Of a DNA stretch of 64,000 nt, positions 46,886-57,532 are shown piece after piece. The stretch spans positions 278,579,124 to 278,643,123 of the forward strand of contig NC_064622.1 in assembly GCF_023898315.1 (NCBI RefSeq). The letters run 5' to 3'. The stretch comes from Schistocerca nitens (lineage: Eukaryota; Arthropoda; Insecta; Orthoptera; Acrididae). Positions within the stretch are counted from its first letter, which is position 1. Each line of letters opens with the position of its first letter. The notes below the pieces were generated by a model. The model was given only the letters and a program-made list of their open reading frames with translations. It was not told the DNA's origin and did not search any database. The translations under genes and the position numbers were made by a program.

Positions 46886-47260
46886 TGAAACTTCCTGGCA
46901 GTTTACAATTTCTTTCTGGACTGGGATGCCAAGCCAGAACCTATGTTTCCTCTCATTGTTTCCAAACCTAACAGAATCTCTCCTGCACATCTTACTGGAT
47001 AATAATAATGATGATGATGATGCATTTGTGGGGCGCTCAACTGCGCGGTCATCAGCGCCTGTACAAATTCTCAGTATGTACACTGTCCAATCTGGCCACT
47101 TTCACGAATGATGATGGAATGGTAAGGACAACACAAACACACAGTCCCTGAGCAGAGAAAATCCCCAACCCAGCCAGAAATCAAACCTGGAACCCCGACA
47201 TCTTACTGGACTAGCACTCTTTCCTCCCAGAGGTGCTAGTGCAGAAAGATATGCTGCTGA
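46886..47260 (-). mobile_element. Degraded SINE split by another SINE
   Basis: It starts 'gaaacttcctggcag' like the 25.7-kb SINE, loses the tRNA head, and continues as 'acagaatctctcctgcac'. It resumes after the inner insertion as 'ctagcactctttcctcccag' to about 47260. The family assignment is less secure at the right end. Confidence 0.6.
47000..47197 (-). mobile_element. tRNA-derived SINE with 13-bp target duplication
   Basis: Flanked by acatcttactgga at 46987-46999 and 47198-47210. The body includes 'gtggggcgctcaactgcgcg' and 'ccagaaatcaaacctggaac', a B box on the minus strand. The tail on that strand is a run of CAT/ATT units. The head before the B box is missing. Confidence 0.9.
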
Positions 47261-47544
47261 CTGTTTTAAATGCACAAAAATCCCTCAGCATAACTTGTTT
47301 GATATAAAACATGTTTTCATTGTGTACCATTTCACAGGTGAGCACTGCTACCAATAAGGGATACCACAGTTATTGCAATTTGCGAGTTAAGCAAATATAA
47401 ACAACCATTTACAATCAGAGTAGTACAAGCACATGACAGATTAAGTAATATTATGTGGATGTGTTGAATATATGGAAGCTTACTAACGGGCTGTAACCAG
47501 TCAGTGACAATAATTTATTACTTACATACAGGTATGAATACTAA

Positions 47545-47681
47545 CAATATTAGGGAAAGAACAGATAGTTATTCACCACAAAGTGACCTCCTCAGTTGTA
47601 GACAGGCACAACAAAGAGACTGTTACTCATTATGGTTTTTGGCCAAAGCCTTCTTCAGCACAGAAAACACACAGACAGGCA

Positions 47682-47728
<47 letters not shown>

Positions 47729-47860
47729 TACACTTACCACCAGCATCACCAAATTGGCTTTGACTGAAAGCTGTAATGTGCAACGGTCTATTTGTTGTGC
47801 TCATCTGCAACTTAACAGGTCATCTTTACACTGAGAAGGAATCCATCCTTTTCCAGATAT
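47545..47860. mobile_element. Fold-back element with (CA)n core
   Basis: Left arm 'agatagttattcaccacaaa' and 'gtagacaggcacaacaaaga'; right arm 'tttgttgtgctcatctgcaa' onward. The CA run is at 47687-47726. The arms are more diverged than at 19379. Confidence 0.75.
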
Positions 47861-48149
47861 GAATTTCATATTTTGTACTTTAAGATGGCCAGTACACATG
47901 CATAATGGGAGTTTTCTTCCACCGATTTTACTGCTGAATGGAAATTTATTGCTGAGTAGAAAGAGTTTTAGAATCCTCCTCCAAATTGGTAGCAGTGGCA
48001 GATGAATCAAAGTTTCCAGCAATATCTCTCTGGTTATGGCAGCCTTGCAAACCATATACATGAATGAGACCATCAATAACACAAAATTTATCCCTGTGAA
48101 CAGTAAATGGACAAACTCAACAACTGGCACAATTAAACCTGTGAAAGTA

Positions 48150-48290
48150 GTTTGAGAGTCCTACTTGGATCACTCAATTGATAAGGCAGGATTCCATGTC
48201 TGAGCTCCTATATAGCTGACAGGTTTAGTCTGCCAGGAAGTTTCACAATAGCACATATACTGCAGCGATATGAAAGATCCATTTTATAAC
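48150..48290 (+). mobile_element. tRNA-derived SINE fragment
   Basis: A degraded tRNA-like part ('ttggatcactcaattgataa') is followed by 'agtctgccaggaagtttcac' and a 'ctgcagcgatatgaaagatc' end, the reverse orientation of the 25.7-kb SINE. Confidence 0.65.
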
Positions 48291-49939
48291 CTACAGCTTT
48301 TTGTCTGTGGCTTAAAAATATTACTCATGTTACACAAAAATAAACCATCCCTTAAATATACTCTTTGGTCAACATGTAAGTCTTCTGCACAGTGTGTATT
48401 ATAAATTTTAAAAATAAGTTGTATCAACAGCAATACCTGATTATTCAGTTAAATATTCATCAGATATTATAAAACAATGCAACTTTGTAGCTGCTGCGAA
48501 AGTGACGATTAATGATTAATACTGTACTTCCAGTTCTCATATCAATCAACTCTCTTAACATATTCTTACAAACTCTTTTACTTCTTTAATGAACAACTGT
48601 AGAACTATTATTATAAGATTAATGGAATTTTTTTTTACAGTTTAGAACATAACAGTCCATGGCAGGTATAAAATTTTCTGATACCGCATATTTTAATTGA
48701 AAAGCTTCCCCAATATAACATGACAAATAATGAACACACACAATAATTTCAATGGTAACTTATGAAGAACAGGGGCATATACCCTGTAGTATACAACACA
48801 GCTTAGTACACAAATAACTTCTTTCTCTTTGGAAAGCTGCAAATTTTAAGTCCTGTGCACAACTTTTTACTCCACATGCAGCAGTAACCAAGCACAGTAA
48901 TCAGGAAATATATAAAATTTAACAAATTTCCCAACAGATAATATGTAGCCGAAATGCTAAACAGGTATGACCACTGTGTCCATACCCTTCTCTGTTTCAC
49001 ATAGGCAGTCTAAGACTATGTAAATTAATGGATACCAGTATTACAAATGTCTAAATCTCATCACAATATTAAAACAGATAAATCAGTCCTTACAGTATCA
49101 TAAGCTCACCATCTAGTATTTGTGTGCAGTTCTAACTACTTTCCACAAATGCATTTACGTTCTGAAAAATATATTAAGTTGAACAATAGAAGTTTTTGCC
49201 TTACGTAGAGCCAGTCACATAATATTCCTCTACTTTATTGATAACACTGGCTGTGATAAATTAAAGAGCAAAATGCTAAACTGCTTTACTGAGTACAGTT
49301 TATCATTTTGACTGTCACAGGAATATAGAAATTTCAGATAGGCAAGTCTTCGTGAAGAGAGTATTGGGCTTCATGGAGTACCTGTTAGGTTCTGTACACA
49401 TTAAGCAAAACAAATGAGCACTCTTCTAGTAGCAGCCGGTCACAAATATCTGAATTAAAAGAGCATCCTGCATGATTAGTAGAAGGCATAGTTTAAAGAA
49501 GGAAAGATGGTTTCACAGTGTCACACAGATACATCACCGACAGCAGTTTGTCGCAGGATTACAAAACATGAGATGTCCATCACTCTGTAAGAGAACACCT
49601 CCAAGAATCAACATACATCCCACAAGCACTGTCCATGCAAAATCAATCTTATTCTTTTCGGTCTTAAGATCCAATTGGTTTCAGGTTGGGGAGCCTTGCT
49701 GATTCCACATTTCTTGTCTTGCTGCAACTTCCGACACAGTTCCAGATTGTTATGCTGCATTTAAAATATATGCTTACGGAATATAAGACCACATATCCAA
49801 TATTCATTATAGCTGTAAATAGAGTACAGTCAAAATATGTCAGCTAGTGCTGTCGTAATTAGATTAGGAAATCAGATATAGTAGTAGGTGAGATTTGCTA
49901 TTCACTTATCAAAGTAACTAATTATGCCAGGAGTAAAGA
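48291..49939. other. Intergenic, nothing recognised
   Basis: AT-rich sequence without supported features. Confidence 0.5.
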
Positions 49940-50365
49940 GAATATAAATTGTAGACAGGCAAGATCAGGAAAAGTTTTCCTGGAAGAGAGAATTAATACT
50001 GATGGACTAAATTTAATCTTTAGTATTAGAAAGATTTTTATGAAAGTATTTATCAGTTGTGCATTCTTGTATGGAATCAATTCACACATCCTGAGGAATC
50101 AAGGCAGAGATCATACGATGAGGCTAACACCAAGAAATTGTTAAATAGATGATGGATGGAGGTGTAGAAGCAAAAACTGTAGGGGGAGACCAAGACTTTA
50201 ATATAGTAAGCAGGTTCAAATGGATGTATGCTGCAACAGTTTCAGAGAGATGAAGAGACTTACACAGGATAGGGAAGTGTGGAAAGCTGTATTAAAGCAA
50301 CAGTCTTTGGACTGAAGACAATAACAGCAGCAGCAATAGCAACAACAACAACTTGCGCAGCCGTA
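49940..50365 (+). mobile_element. Non-LTR retrotransposon (RTE-like) 3' end
   Basis: The plus strand contains GRPR followed by YSKQVQMD and REMKRLTQDREVWKAVLKQQ, ending 'tttggactgaag' and a (CAA/CAG)n tail at about 50320-50350. A large internal part is deleted. The clade label is tentative. A related copy in reverse is at 53978-54600. Confidence 0.7.
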
Positions 50366-50439
50366 CAGATGTCTGTGTAAGCTAGAGAAGTTTTCAATCT
50401 CTCAATGTGGCTGTTCATAACTCAAAGCTTCTACTATTC

Positions 50440-51560
50440 ATTGAGATGTTATCTTTACTTCTAGGAGGCCAAATAGACTGATAATGTTGTCCCTCATGAA
50501 CAAGCTGGCTTTAGAGCTAAACAGAGTTCCTGTGAAAAAGTCATACCTTTCAAATCAGACACTGAATCAGGAGTTCAGTAATACCTAAAAACATCAGTTG
50601 CAACCATGGACATGAGTGCTGCTGAAGATGCATTGTCGCTAGATGGAATTGTACTGAAGCCAAAGAAAGTGATTCCTTGCTAAAAGCTTAACAGGCTCAT
50701 GGAGAACACATAAGAGCCTGGTCTGAACCACCATATAACAAAGTCATTCTAAATAAAAAATTGGCTACCACAAATCACAGAACTTGCTCACCTATTATTT
50801 AACCTTTATAATCCTGATATCTCAGTAATGACCTCACTGAAAGCATACTACAATTATGACATGGTAATAGCCAGTCAAGCTCCAACAAAATAGATGCTCA
50901 TCTATACAACTCAGCACATATTATAATTAGAATGCTGAAAACCACACCAACACCTTGGCTCCATGCCCCAAATGAGATCAGCCAACAACTGAAAAACAAA
51001 AAGCTTCATACTGTGAAGAGTACTTCCAATCCACAGCCTACTGGATAACACTCTATGCTCCTGTCTGAAGTCTCTCATATTCTGAGGGGAGATAATGTAT
51101 CATTGCAGTGTAATCCTTTCTGCCGGAGGAAGCACGAAAAGAGAGATGGAAGTCTTTCAATCATACTGATATTAGGTTCCAAGCCATCAAGGAAGATTTG
51201 ATGTCATCTAAAGAGGAAACAAAAAAGTCACATCAGAACTTGGGCCATGCAACATAATAGATGGGGGAATCATGAATAGTCCTGAATGTGACTGCAAAGC
51301 AGCAGAGCAGACCAAAGAGAACACTGTCCAATAGTGCTCTATGAGAAGATAATGTGGGAAACGGAGTGATGCTACGCAAACTATGACAAGCTGCAAATAG
51401 AACATCAAATACTCAAATAGATCTGTGAATGTGGACTGCTATGTCAAAGCATTATGTTTTGTGATATTTATTAAATTTGTTGAGTAATTTGTGATTTGTA
51501 ATTTTTGTTTGTAAAACTTTACTTTTGTATTTGTAATTTGGTACTTGTAGATCGCACTTA
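50440..51560 (+). mobile_element. Non-LTR retrotransposon (Jockey/LOA-like) fragments
   Basis: The plus strand shows VPHEQAGFRAKQSS (reverse transcriptase), then a decayed ATMDMSAAEDALSLDG (the usual VDLTAAYDTV box), a long deleted or scrambled middle, and a C-terminal tail with ESPECDC-like residues near 51260. It is of the same kind as 5236-7374. Many stops. Confidence 0.65.
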
Positions 51561-52040
51561 ACTATACAACAAACAGAAACTGTCAATCGATCACTGAGAC
51601 CCATTCCAAATTTCATCTCTTGGTGGTATCCATCCAGAATAATTTAAACTGAAACATCCACATAAATATGGTGTGGACTAGTCAGATATTATGCCGAGAT
51701 TCAGTGGAGGGCTAGCAAAGAATCATTCGTCCATGGAGTCAGTTGCCTATCAAATTCTCATCTGAATTGCCTATATGTACTGATTGTGGTATGGAAAAGA
51801 ACATTACAGGAAAGATCTTTTGCATCAAAGAAGGTTTTAAAGAGACTGTGAGTGAAGGTTCTAAAAGAAATAAAGAAAGACTGCACATAATGATCACAAT
51901 TGAATTCAGCCTTTTATGGAAGTGCATCAACAGTCACAATTCCTGACCATTGCAAAAGGAATAAATGAAGGAGAAAGTGATACTAGTTTCTACACATCCT
52001 TCACCCACACAGTACACTGACTCATCCTGAATAGATTGGC

Positions 52041-52090
<50 letters not shown>

Positions 52091-53491
52091 CACTACCATG
52101 ACTACTAACTGTTTTACTTTATTTCATTTCATAATATCTCAAAGCCTTGCTGCATCTGCAAGAATCACAAATCACAAAGAAATAACCCTTATGGCAGAAC
52201 ACAAAACTCACTGAAACTACAATCATATAGGGCAGACCCTTGAGCTTATTTCTTTCCATTTCAGCAATGGCTGCAGTTATACAACTGTAAGATACACCTA
52301 ATAAATGCAACTGTTTTACACTGAAATTATTTACATGAAAAACAACATGCACAAAATATATTTATACACAACATTAAATAAATCTCTTTCAGACACTTTT
52401 TGAGAAATGACTCATCTCACTCCACACCCTGAAGTAAGAGCTCTGTATTGTTATTGTACAGCTAGTACACACAATTTCAACATTACCTATTACAGTACAA
52501 CATTTGTTAAACTTACTGAATCAGTAAAGTATTCAGTTGTGTGCATGATGTAATACTCTAACACATAATACTGGAAAAATTCATGACTACATGACAAGGA
52601 TGACAGCTACCACATGTCACAATGATTAAAATTCAGAGAATAAGAAGTGAGATAACATTTGGGTGCAGCAGTACAGGTTATCCAGTGATACTTTTTGAAA
52701 CATTTGTTATTCAACTGTTATCTATTACAACTTTCTGGCTTCCACAAAATGATTTTGATGTGTTACAGCCAATCTAGTTCTTCATGGATGGGTTAATATG
52801 TATATTACATTCATGTACTTTCACGGTCTGTTGAAACTGTGGAACATGGGCAGGTCATACAATCTTTGATATGTGTACCTAACAAAATACCAAGTCTATG
52901 ATTGTTTTAACTTTGTTAGCCACGTTAACAGGCAAACTGACTTTCAGAAAGTCATTTTTGCATCTGAACTCAAAGAAGATATGCTTGTTTCTTTGCTGCC
53001 ACAGATGCCATTGATACATTCCATGGATGATTTAAGAAATTTTTTTAAGAATATTGAAATGTGGTACATATGAAGTTGTTGGCACAGAATCATTATGAAT
53101 CAATGAAATTGTTAAATGTTTCTGGTCTATATGTGCAAAATCTGAACATATTAAAAAAAAGTTGCAATGAATTCTCATTCCAGTTTGAGCACTTCTGAAT
53201 TCTAATCAATAACAGGCACGTCAATAAGTAATATATAAAAATTTTCTCATGCTTACTCAACTATGCTGTCAAGCTCTTAATAGTAAAGAAATGTTAATAC
53301 CAAGTTTATGATCCACTGCTTCCCATTTTTGGTCTTCCTTGGCCACTACAGCAGCAACACAATAATTACTGTGTCACCCCATATAACATTTCTATGGGGC
53401 TCCCAATTCCCAGTATCACATGATCTTTGATGAGACTTGTAATTTCGTCTACTTCTATAACTAACAAATTACTTAAAATTACTATGCAGTG
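51561..53491 (-). other. Downstream of SVOP stop: possible 3' untranslated region
   Basis: No transposon family was recognised from about 51950 to 53491, apart from a (GA)n microsatellite at 52044-52089, which is unusual for this window. A TTTATT (AATAAA on the minus strand) at 52118-52123 is one possible polyadenylation signal. The extent of the untranslated region is a guess. Confidence 0.4.
52044..52089. repeat. (GA)n microsatellite
   Basis: About 46 bases of uninterrupted GA repeat. Confidence 0.97.
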
Positions 53492-53644
53492 TCAACGAGG
53501 AGAAGGATTTCGTCTGGATGCAACAGCATCCTTCATCTCCTTTCCTTGAGTTTCAACTGGCAATATAAAACAAGCTATGGCTGCCATTATAGCGGCCACT
53601 GCGTACACTGCTGTAGCAAGTATCAGTGATGCCTGCATCAAGAC
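53492..53644 (-). CDS. SVOP: SVOP-like transporter, terminal coding exon
   Basis: Minus-strand exon from an acceptor after a T-run (tttttag) to TGA at 53492-53494; 50 codons. It reads VLMQASLILATAVYAVAAIM, then AAIACFILPVETQGKEMKDA, then VASRRNPSPR. The first part is the last membrane helix of a major facilitator protein. The LPVETQGKEM motif matches the LPIETKGR motif that ends the SVOP transporter core. SVOP is a 12-helix protein of synaptic vesicles, related to SV2 and organic cation transporters; its substrate is not settled. Frame joins the exon at 63292-63381 in phase 0 across a 9.6-kb intron packed with transposons. The tail after the motif is short. Confidence 0.85.
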   Translation of the reverse strand, partial: VLMQASLILATAVYAVAAIMAAIACFILPVETQGKEMKDAVASRRNPSPR

Positions 53645-53977
53645 CTAAAAAAAAAAAGGCATACAACTAAAAGCAAATAAATAAAATAGGGGCAACGACA
53701 CCAATTTATACCATTAAAATTAGCACATATCTAAAGTTAACATTAATGTTAAATTCAAATTAAGGAACCCAAAATAGACACCAGACACAGTGAACTATAA
53801 CATGAAAGCTTCACTGACTCCTGATACATATATTTAGTATGTACATCCTATATAACAGCACAACAGAAACTTAGAGGAATATGTAAATTCTCCTAAGTAC
53901 TGTCTGAACCTTCAAACACCAACTTCTACTGCTGGTAGAAATAGGCACAACGCAGATTACAGGATGCCCGAAGTAAA
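53645..53977 (-). other. SVOP intron, acceptor end, nothing recognised
   Basis: AT-rich intron sequence between the exon and an RTE-like fragment. Confidence 0.6.
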
Positions 53978-54600
53978 ATGTTTATCTTCTTCAGTCCAAA
54001 GACTGGATTGATACAGCTCTCCATGCTAGTCTAACTTGCATAGGTCTCTTCCTCTCTGCATAACTATTCCAACCTACATCCATTTAAACCTGCTTACTGT
54101 AGTCAACACTTGATTTCACATTATAATTTTTACTCTCCACACTTCTCTACATTACCAAATTACACAATAAATTTCTTATCTCCCCTATTACGTTCAGCAC
54201 TTTTTCGTTAGGTTCCCCATCTACATATACATCTACATCTATTCGCTGCAAACCACTGAAGTACATGGCAGAGGGGACATCACTTTGTATGAGTTATTAG
54301 GGTTTCTACATATCTAATCTTCAGCATTCTTTTGTAGTACCCATTTTTGAAAAGTTTCTAATCTCTTCTTGTTTATACTATTTATCATCTAAAGCTACAC
54401 ACAACACAAATACTGCCAGAAAAATTTCCTAAAACTTAAATTTACTACATTATAGAGCAACATTTTTCTCTTTTCCAGAAAAAGATTTTTTTGCCACTGC
54501 AAATCTGCTATTTATATTCTTTCCACTTCATTTACTGTCAATCATACTGCTTCCCAAATAGCAAAACTCATTCACTGCTTTAGTCACTCATTTACTATGT
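53978..54600 (-). mobile_element. RTE-like non-LTR 3' fragment in the SVOP intron
   Basis: The plus strand shows the complement of the 49940-50365 tail ('cttcagtccaaagactggat', 'tgatacagctctccatgcta') and then the antisense of reverse transcriptase C-terminal codons ('ctaatcttcagcattctttt', 'caaatagcaaaactcattca'). It is interrupted by a 76-bp insertion at 54229-54304. Confidence 0.75.
54229..54304 (-). mobile_element. 76-bp CR1-like retrocopy with 9-bp target duplication
   Basis: Flanked by tctacatat at 54220-54228 and 54305-54313. The insert carries only the extreme 3' end of the CR1-like family ('acatctacatctattcgctg', 'gtacatggcagagg'), with the tail at the left, so it is minus-oriented and almost completely 5'-truncated. 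The flanking RTE-like sequence is continuous without it. Confidence 0.85.
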
Positions 54601-54869
54601 TTTGATGACAACGTCCTGAGTAGCACCTGCCCACAGATCTCAATGAAGGGTCTATTTTACCTCTGGAATATTTTATTCTGGGTGTTGTATTCATAACAAA
54701 TATGCTGAATAGAGGTACTATGCATCACCAATGGTGTTACATACTGAAGAGTGTAAGAATAAATGTTCACGATAATGGCAGAAGTGACTGTCTGTCTAAA
54801 GTCGGGAATTACCTGGAACAGGGAACTGTTTCACAATATCGTAACTGTCAACTCTTACACCATACACTG

Positions 54870-55130
54870 AAATAGTTCTTGGCGAGAATGTACACCAGCT
54901 ACTACAACATTTACATGTTTATTCATAACTCTAGAGAAAATTGATCTTACATTTTCACACACACATTCACTCACATGCATCCACCTGCAGCACATTTGGC
55001 CACCAGTGTCATTAGGTGTGAGAGCTAATGTACTTACACAAAAAAAGCACAGTATCTCAAAAGCTAGTCCAGTCTCAGACTCATTACATCTGCCTATGCA
55101 CCACATATACCTGAGTTGTTGCCGTTCTTG
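54870..55130. mobile_element. Fragment related to 31.3-31.5 kb repeat
   Basis: 'gtgagagctaatgtacttac' and 'aaaaaaagcacagtatctca' parallel the left part of the 31260-31745 fragment. A small piece of the inverted-repeat family. Confidence 0.5.
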
Positions 55131-55299
55131 ATTTTTGTTAATAGCATACAAAACTTGGATTATTTCTTATTCTGAAATTTATATTTGAGATCTATAAAAC
55201 AAGCATGAGTAACAGACTTCAAAAAATCACTCCCATTTAGCCTGACCAGCCGTGGATGTTGTATCTGCAGTGCCGAGAATTCCATTGCCCAGTATGCTG

Positions 55300-56165
55300 A
55301 AGGACTTCACAACAGGCATTTGCCAACCCCCCCCCCCTCCCCCCCCCCCCAAAAAAAACTAGTCAGCAAATAGATTTCCTGCACCATATCCTCATACACA
55401 CCTAATCCTCCCACCATTCACATGAACCATCCGAAAAAGAGCACCCTCTTTATCATCCATTTATCACTGCAGGCTGGAAAAACTGAACCACATCCTTCAA
55501 CACAGCTTCAACTATTTGTTGCCAAGCCTGGAAATGAGGGACCATCCTACCACCAATACTTTCTATTACTCCTGAAATGATATTTCACTGCTCACTCAAT
55601 CTACACAACATCTAGGTCCTATGCCACTCCCACTCCCAACACCCTGTTGCAAAGGCCCTATCCCTGAAGAAGAACTAAGTGCAAGACCTGCCCAATTCAG
55701 TCTCCCCAGAATGTCCTACTCTAGTCCTGTCGCAGACTTATCCGTTCCTGTCAGATGTAGAGCCACCTACGAAAGCAGTCTTGTCATATACCGGCTTTGG
55801 TGCAATTTCTGCACAGCACTTTATGTAGGTATGACCACCAATCAGCTGTCCACCAAACTGTGGCTGAGAGTTAAGTTGACCTTCCAGTGGCAGAACATCA
55901 TGCTGAGTACAACATGCTTAAGTTCAATGACTACTTCATAACACTTTCTACCTGGATCCTTCACTTCGACATCACATTTTCTCAACTACACAGATGGGAG
56001 CCATCCTTGCAATACATCCTTTACACCTATAATCTTTCTGGCCTCAATCTACACTAACCTACTGCACAGTCCACACTGCCTACATGACATTCTCCCTTTC
56101 CTCTACCCTGTCACCCCTTCACAATCTACAACCCCACTTCATTGTCAATCTCATTGTGCATCACA
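55300..56165 (+). mobile_element. Penelope-like element remnant with GIY-YIG-type domain
   Basis: At 55621-55941 the plus strand reads a cysteine-containing segment ending RCRATYESSLVIYRLWCNFC, then TALYVGMTTNQLSTK. This is the V-IY-L-C-C-(Y/F)-V-G-T pattern of GIY-YIG nucleases at the C-terminus of Penelope-like elements. Upstream, frame-shifted text resembles the thumb region. It is related to the arms of the 21058-23208 repeat. A C-run then A-run lies at about 55327-55358. Confidence 0.65.
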
Positions 56166-56339
56166 CGAACTCAACAATTATGAACAATGTAAATTAGAAT
56201 CATCCCCAAGAAATTATTGTAGGGAAGGTCAACCAAAGACTGTTTCACTGACAGACCAGTTAAAAGATGCAAAAAACCTGCTAAAGAAGCTGCCTCCACT
56301 GTGCTTGTCCACCTCTTCTGGAGTATTTTTACATAGTAC

Positions 56340-56762
56340 GGTATTCTTACCAATTAGAAAAGACTTGAGGACACTGAAAAACTTCAAAGATGGGCAACTC
56401 ATTTAATACTTTCACGAAATAGAGGAGAGTGTCATGAATATAGCACACAAGTCCCAGTGACTATCAGTGAAACTATAAAGTGTTTTTCCATTGTAGAGAG
56501 ATCTTTTCACGGAATTACAATCACCAACTTTTTCCTCCAAATGCCAAGCCATTTTTTTTTAATTCCCACCTACATAGGGAGAAAAGACAACCGTGATAAA
56601 TAAGAGAAATTGGAGCTTTCATGAAATGATTTATGCATTTGTTTTTCTCACAGGCTATTCAAGGATGAAAAAAAAAGAGAAACAGTCTCGAAGGGATTCT
56701 ATTAACCTTCTGCCAAGCACTTACATGTGAATTGCAGAGTAATCGTGTAGATGTAGATTTAA
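56340..56762 (+). mobile_element. CR1-like non-LTR 3' fragment in the SVOP intron
   Basis: The plus strand, with shifts, reads LSRNRGECHEYSTQVPVTIS, then ETIKCFSIVERSFHGITITN, then a Lys-rich end and 'gtgtagatgtagattta', the family tail. Reading-frame breaks are present. Confidence 0.75.
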
Positions 56763-56764
56763 TA

Positions 56765-56990
56765 GTGTGTCAGTGCTCTGTGCAGTGTTCCGACATTCTT
56801 TCTACAGACTGACCAATGTAACTGCTACCACATTCATAAGGAATTTTATAAATTCCGGAAACATAAAGACCAAGATTGTCTTTTACTGGACACAATATCT
56901 CTTTAATTTTCTTAGATGTCAGCAAATGGACTGAATACCATGTCTGCTCAATACTCTGCCTATTTTATTTTTTGTAGGTCCAAAGAAAGA
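56765..56990 (-). mobile_element. Penelope-like element GIY-YIG fragment
   Basis: The minus strand reads REILCPVKDNLGLYVSGIYK, then IPYECGSSYIGQSVERM, then EHCTEH. The literal GIY and YIG motifs, a cysteine before the second, and the downstream Arg/His region fit a GIY-YIG nuclease of the Penelope type. Only this end of the element is present. Confidence 0.75.
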
Positions 56991-57106
56991 AAGCTAAGAA
57001 AATAAACTGTAATATTAGTTTGAAGTGAAGAAGCTTTTCTCACAAATTATGGAAAAATCTGTAGACTTTCGCAAACAATATAAAATAATCATTGTGTACA
57101 ATTACT

Positions 57107-57532
57107 GTATACTAGCTTAGTGCTTGCTGTTTCACTCGCATGGACAGTATGGTCTGCGAAGTTGTGTTTTTGTTTTTCTTTAACTGTATTTTTATGTTGT
57201 TCAATAATTGCAAGACCTTCTAAACTTTTCACATTAATTAAGGCCAAAAAGTGATTCTTATATTTGGAGTCCAAGGTTTTTATTAATCATGCTTTTCGAA
57301 TTCTTGTGGTGAAACTTCCAAAGGTCTTTCACTCCACAACACACATTTCTTTATATCTGACTTAGAAGTGAAATCCAAATTTTTATAGATTTAGTTTTAA
57401 ATTTTTTTTAATATAATGAAATATTTTCTCAGAAATTTTCATCCCCTTATTCGCTGCCTTGGAGGTTATACTTCCAAAAACAGTGAAAACATATTTCTTT
57501 TATTTCTAACAGAGAAGCCAAATAATTTTCAT
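57107..57532. repeat. Degenerate repeat array, left part
   Basis: It begins 'atactagcttagtgcttgct', then contains units like 'tttttatagatttagtttta' and 'tttcatccccttattcgctg'. The units continue at 61381 after the inserted TIR element. Confidence 0.75.

Noticed and set aside
46677-47111. 144-codon frame with a poly-Lys run
   Set aside because: The Lys run is a poly(A) tract, and the rest covers two SINEs.
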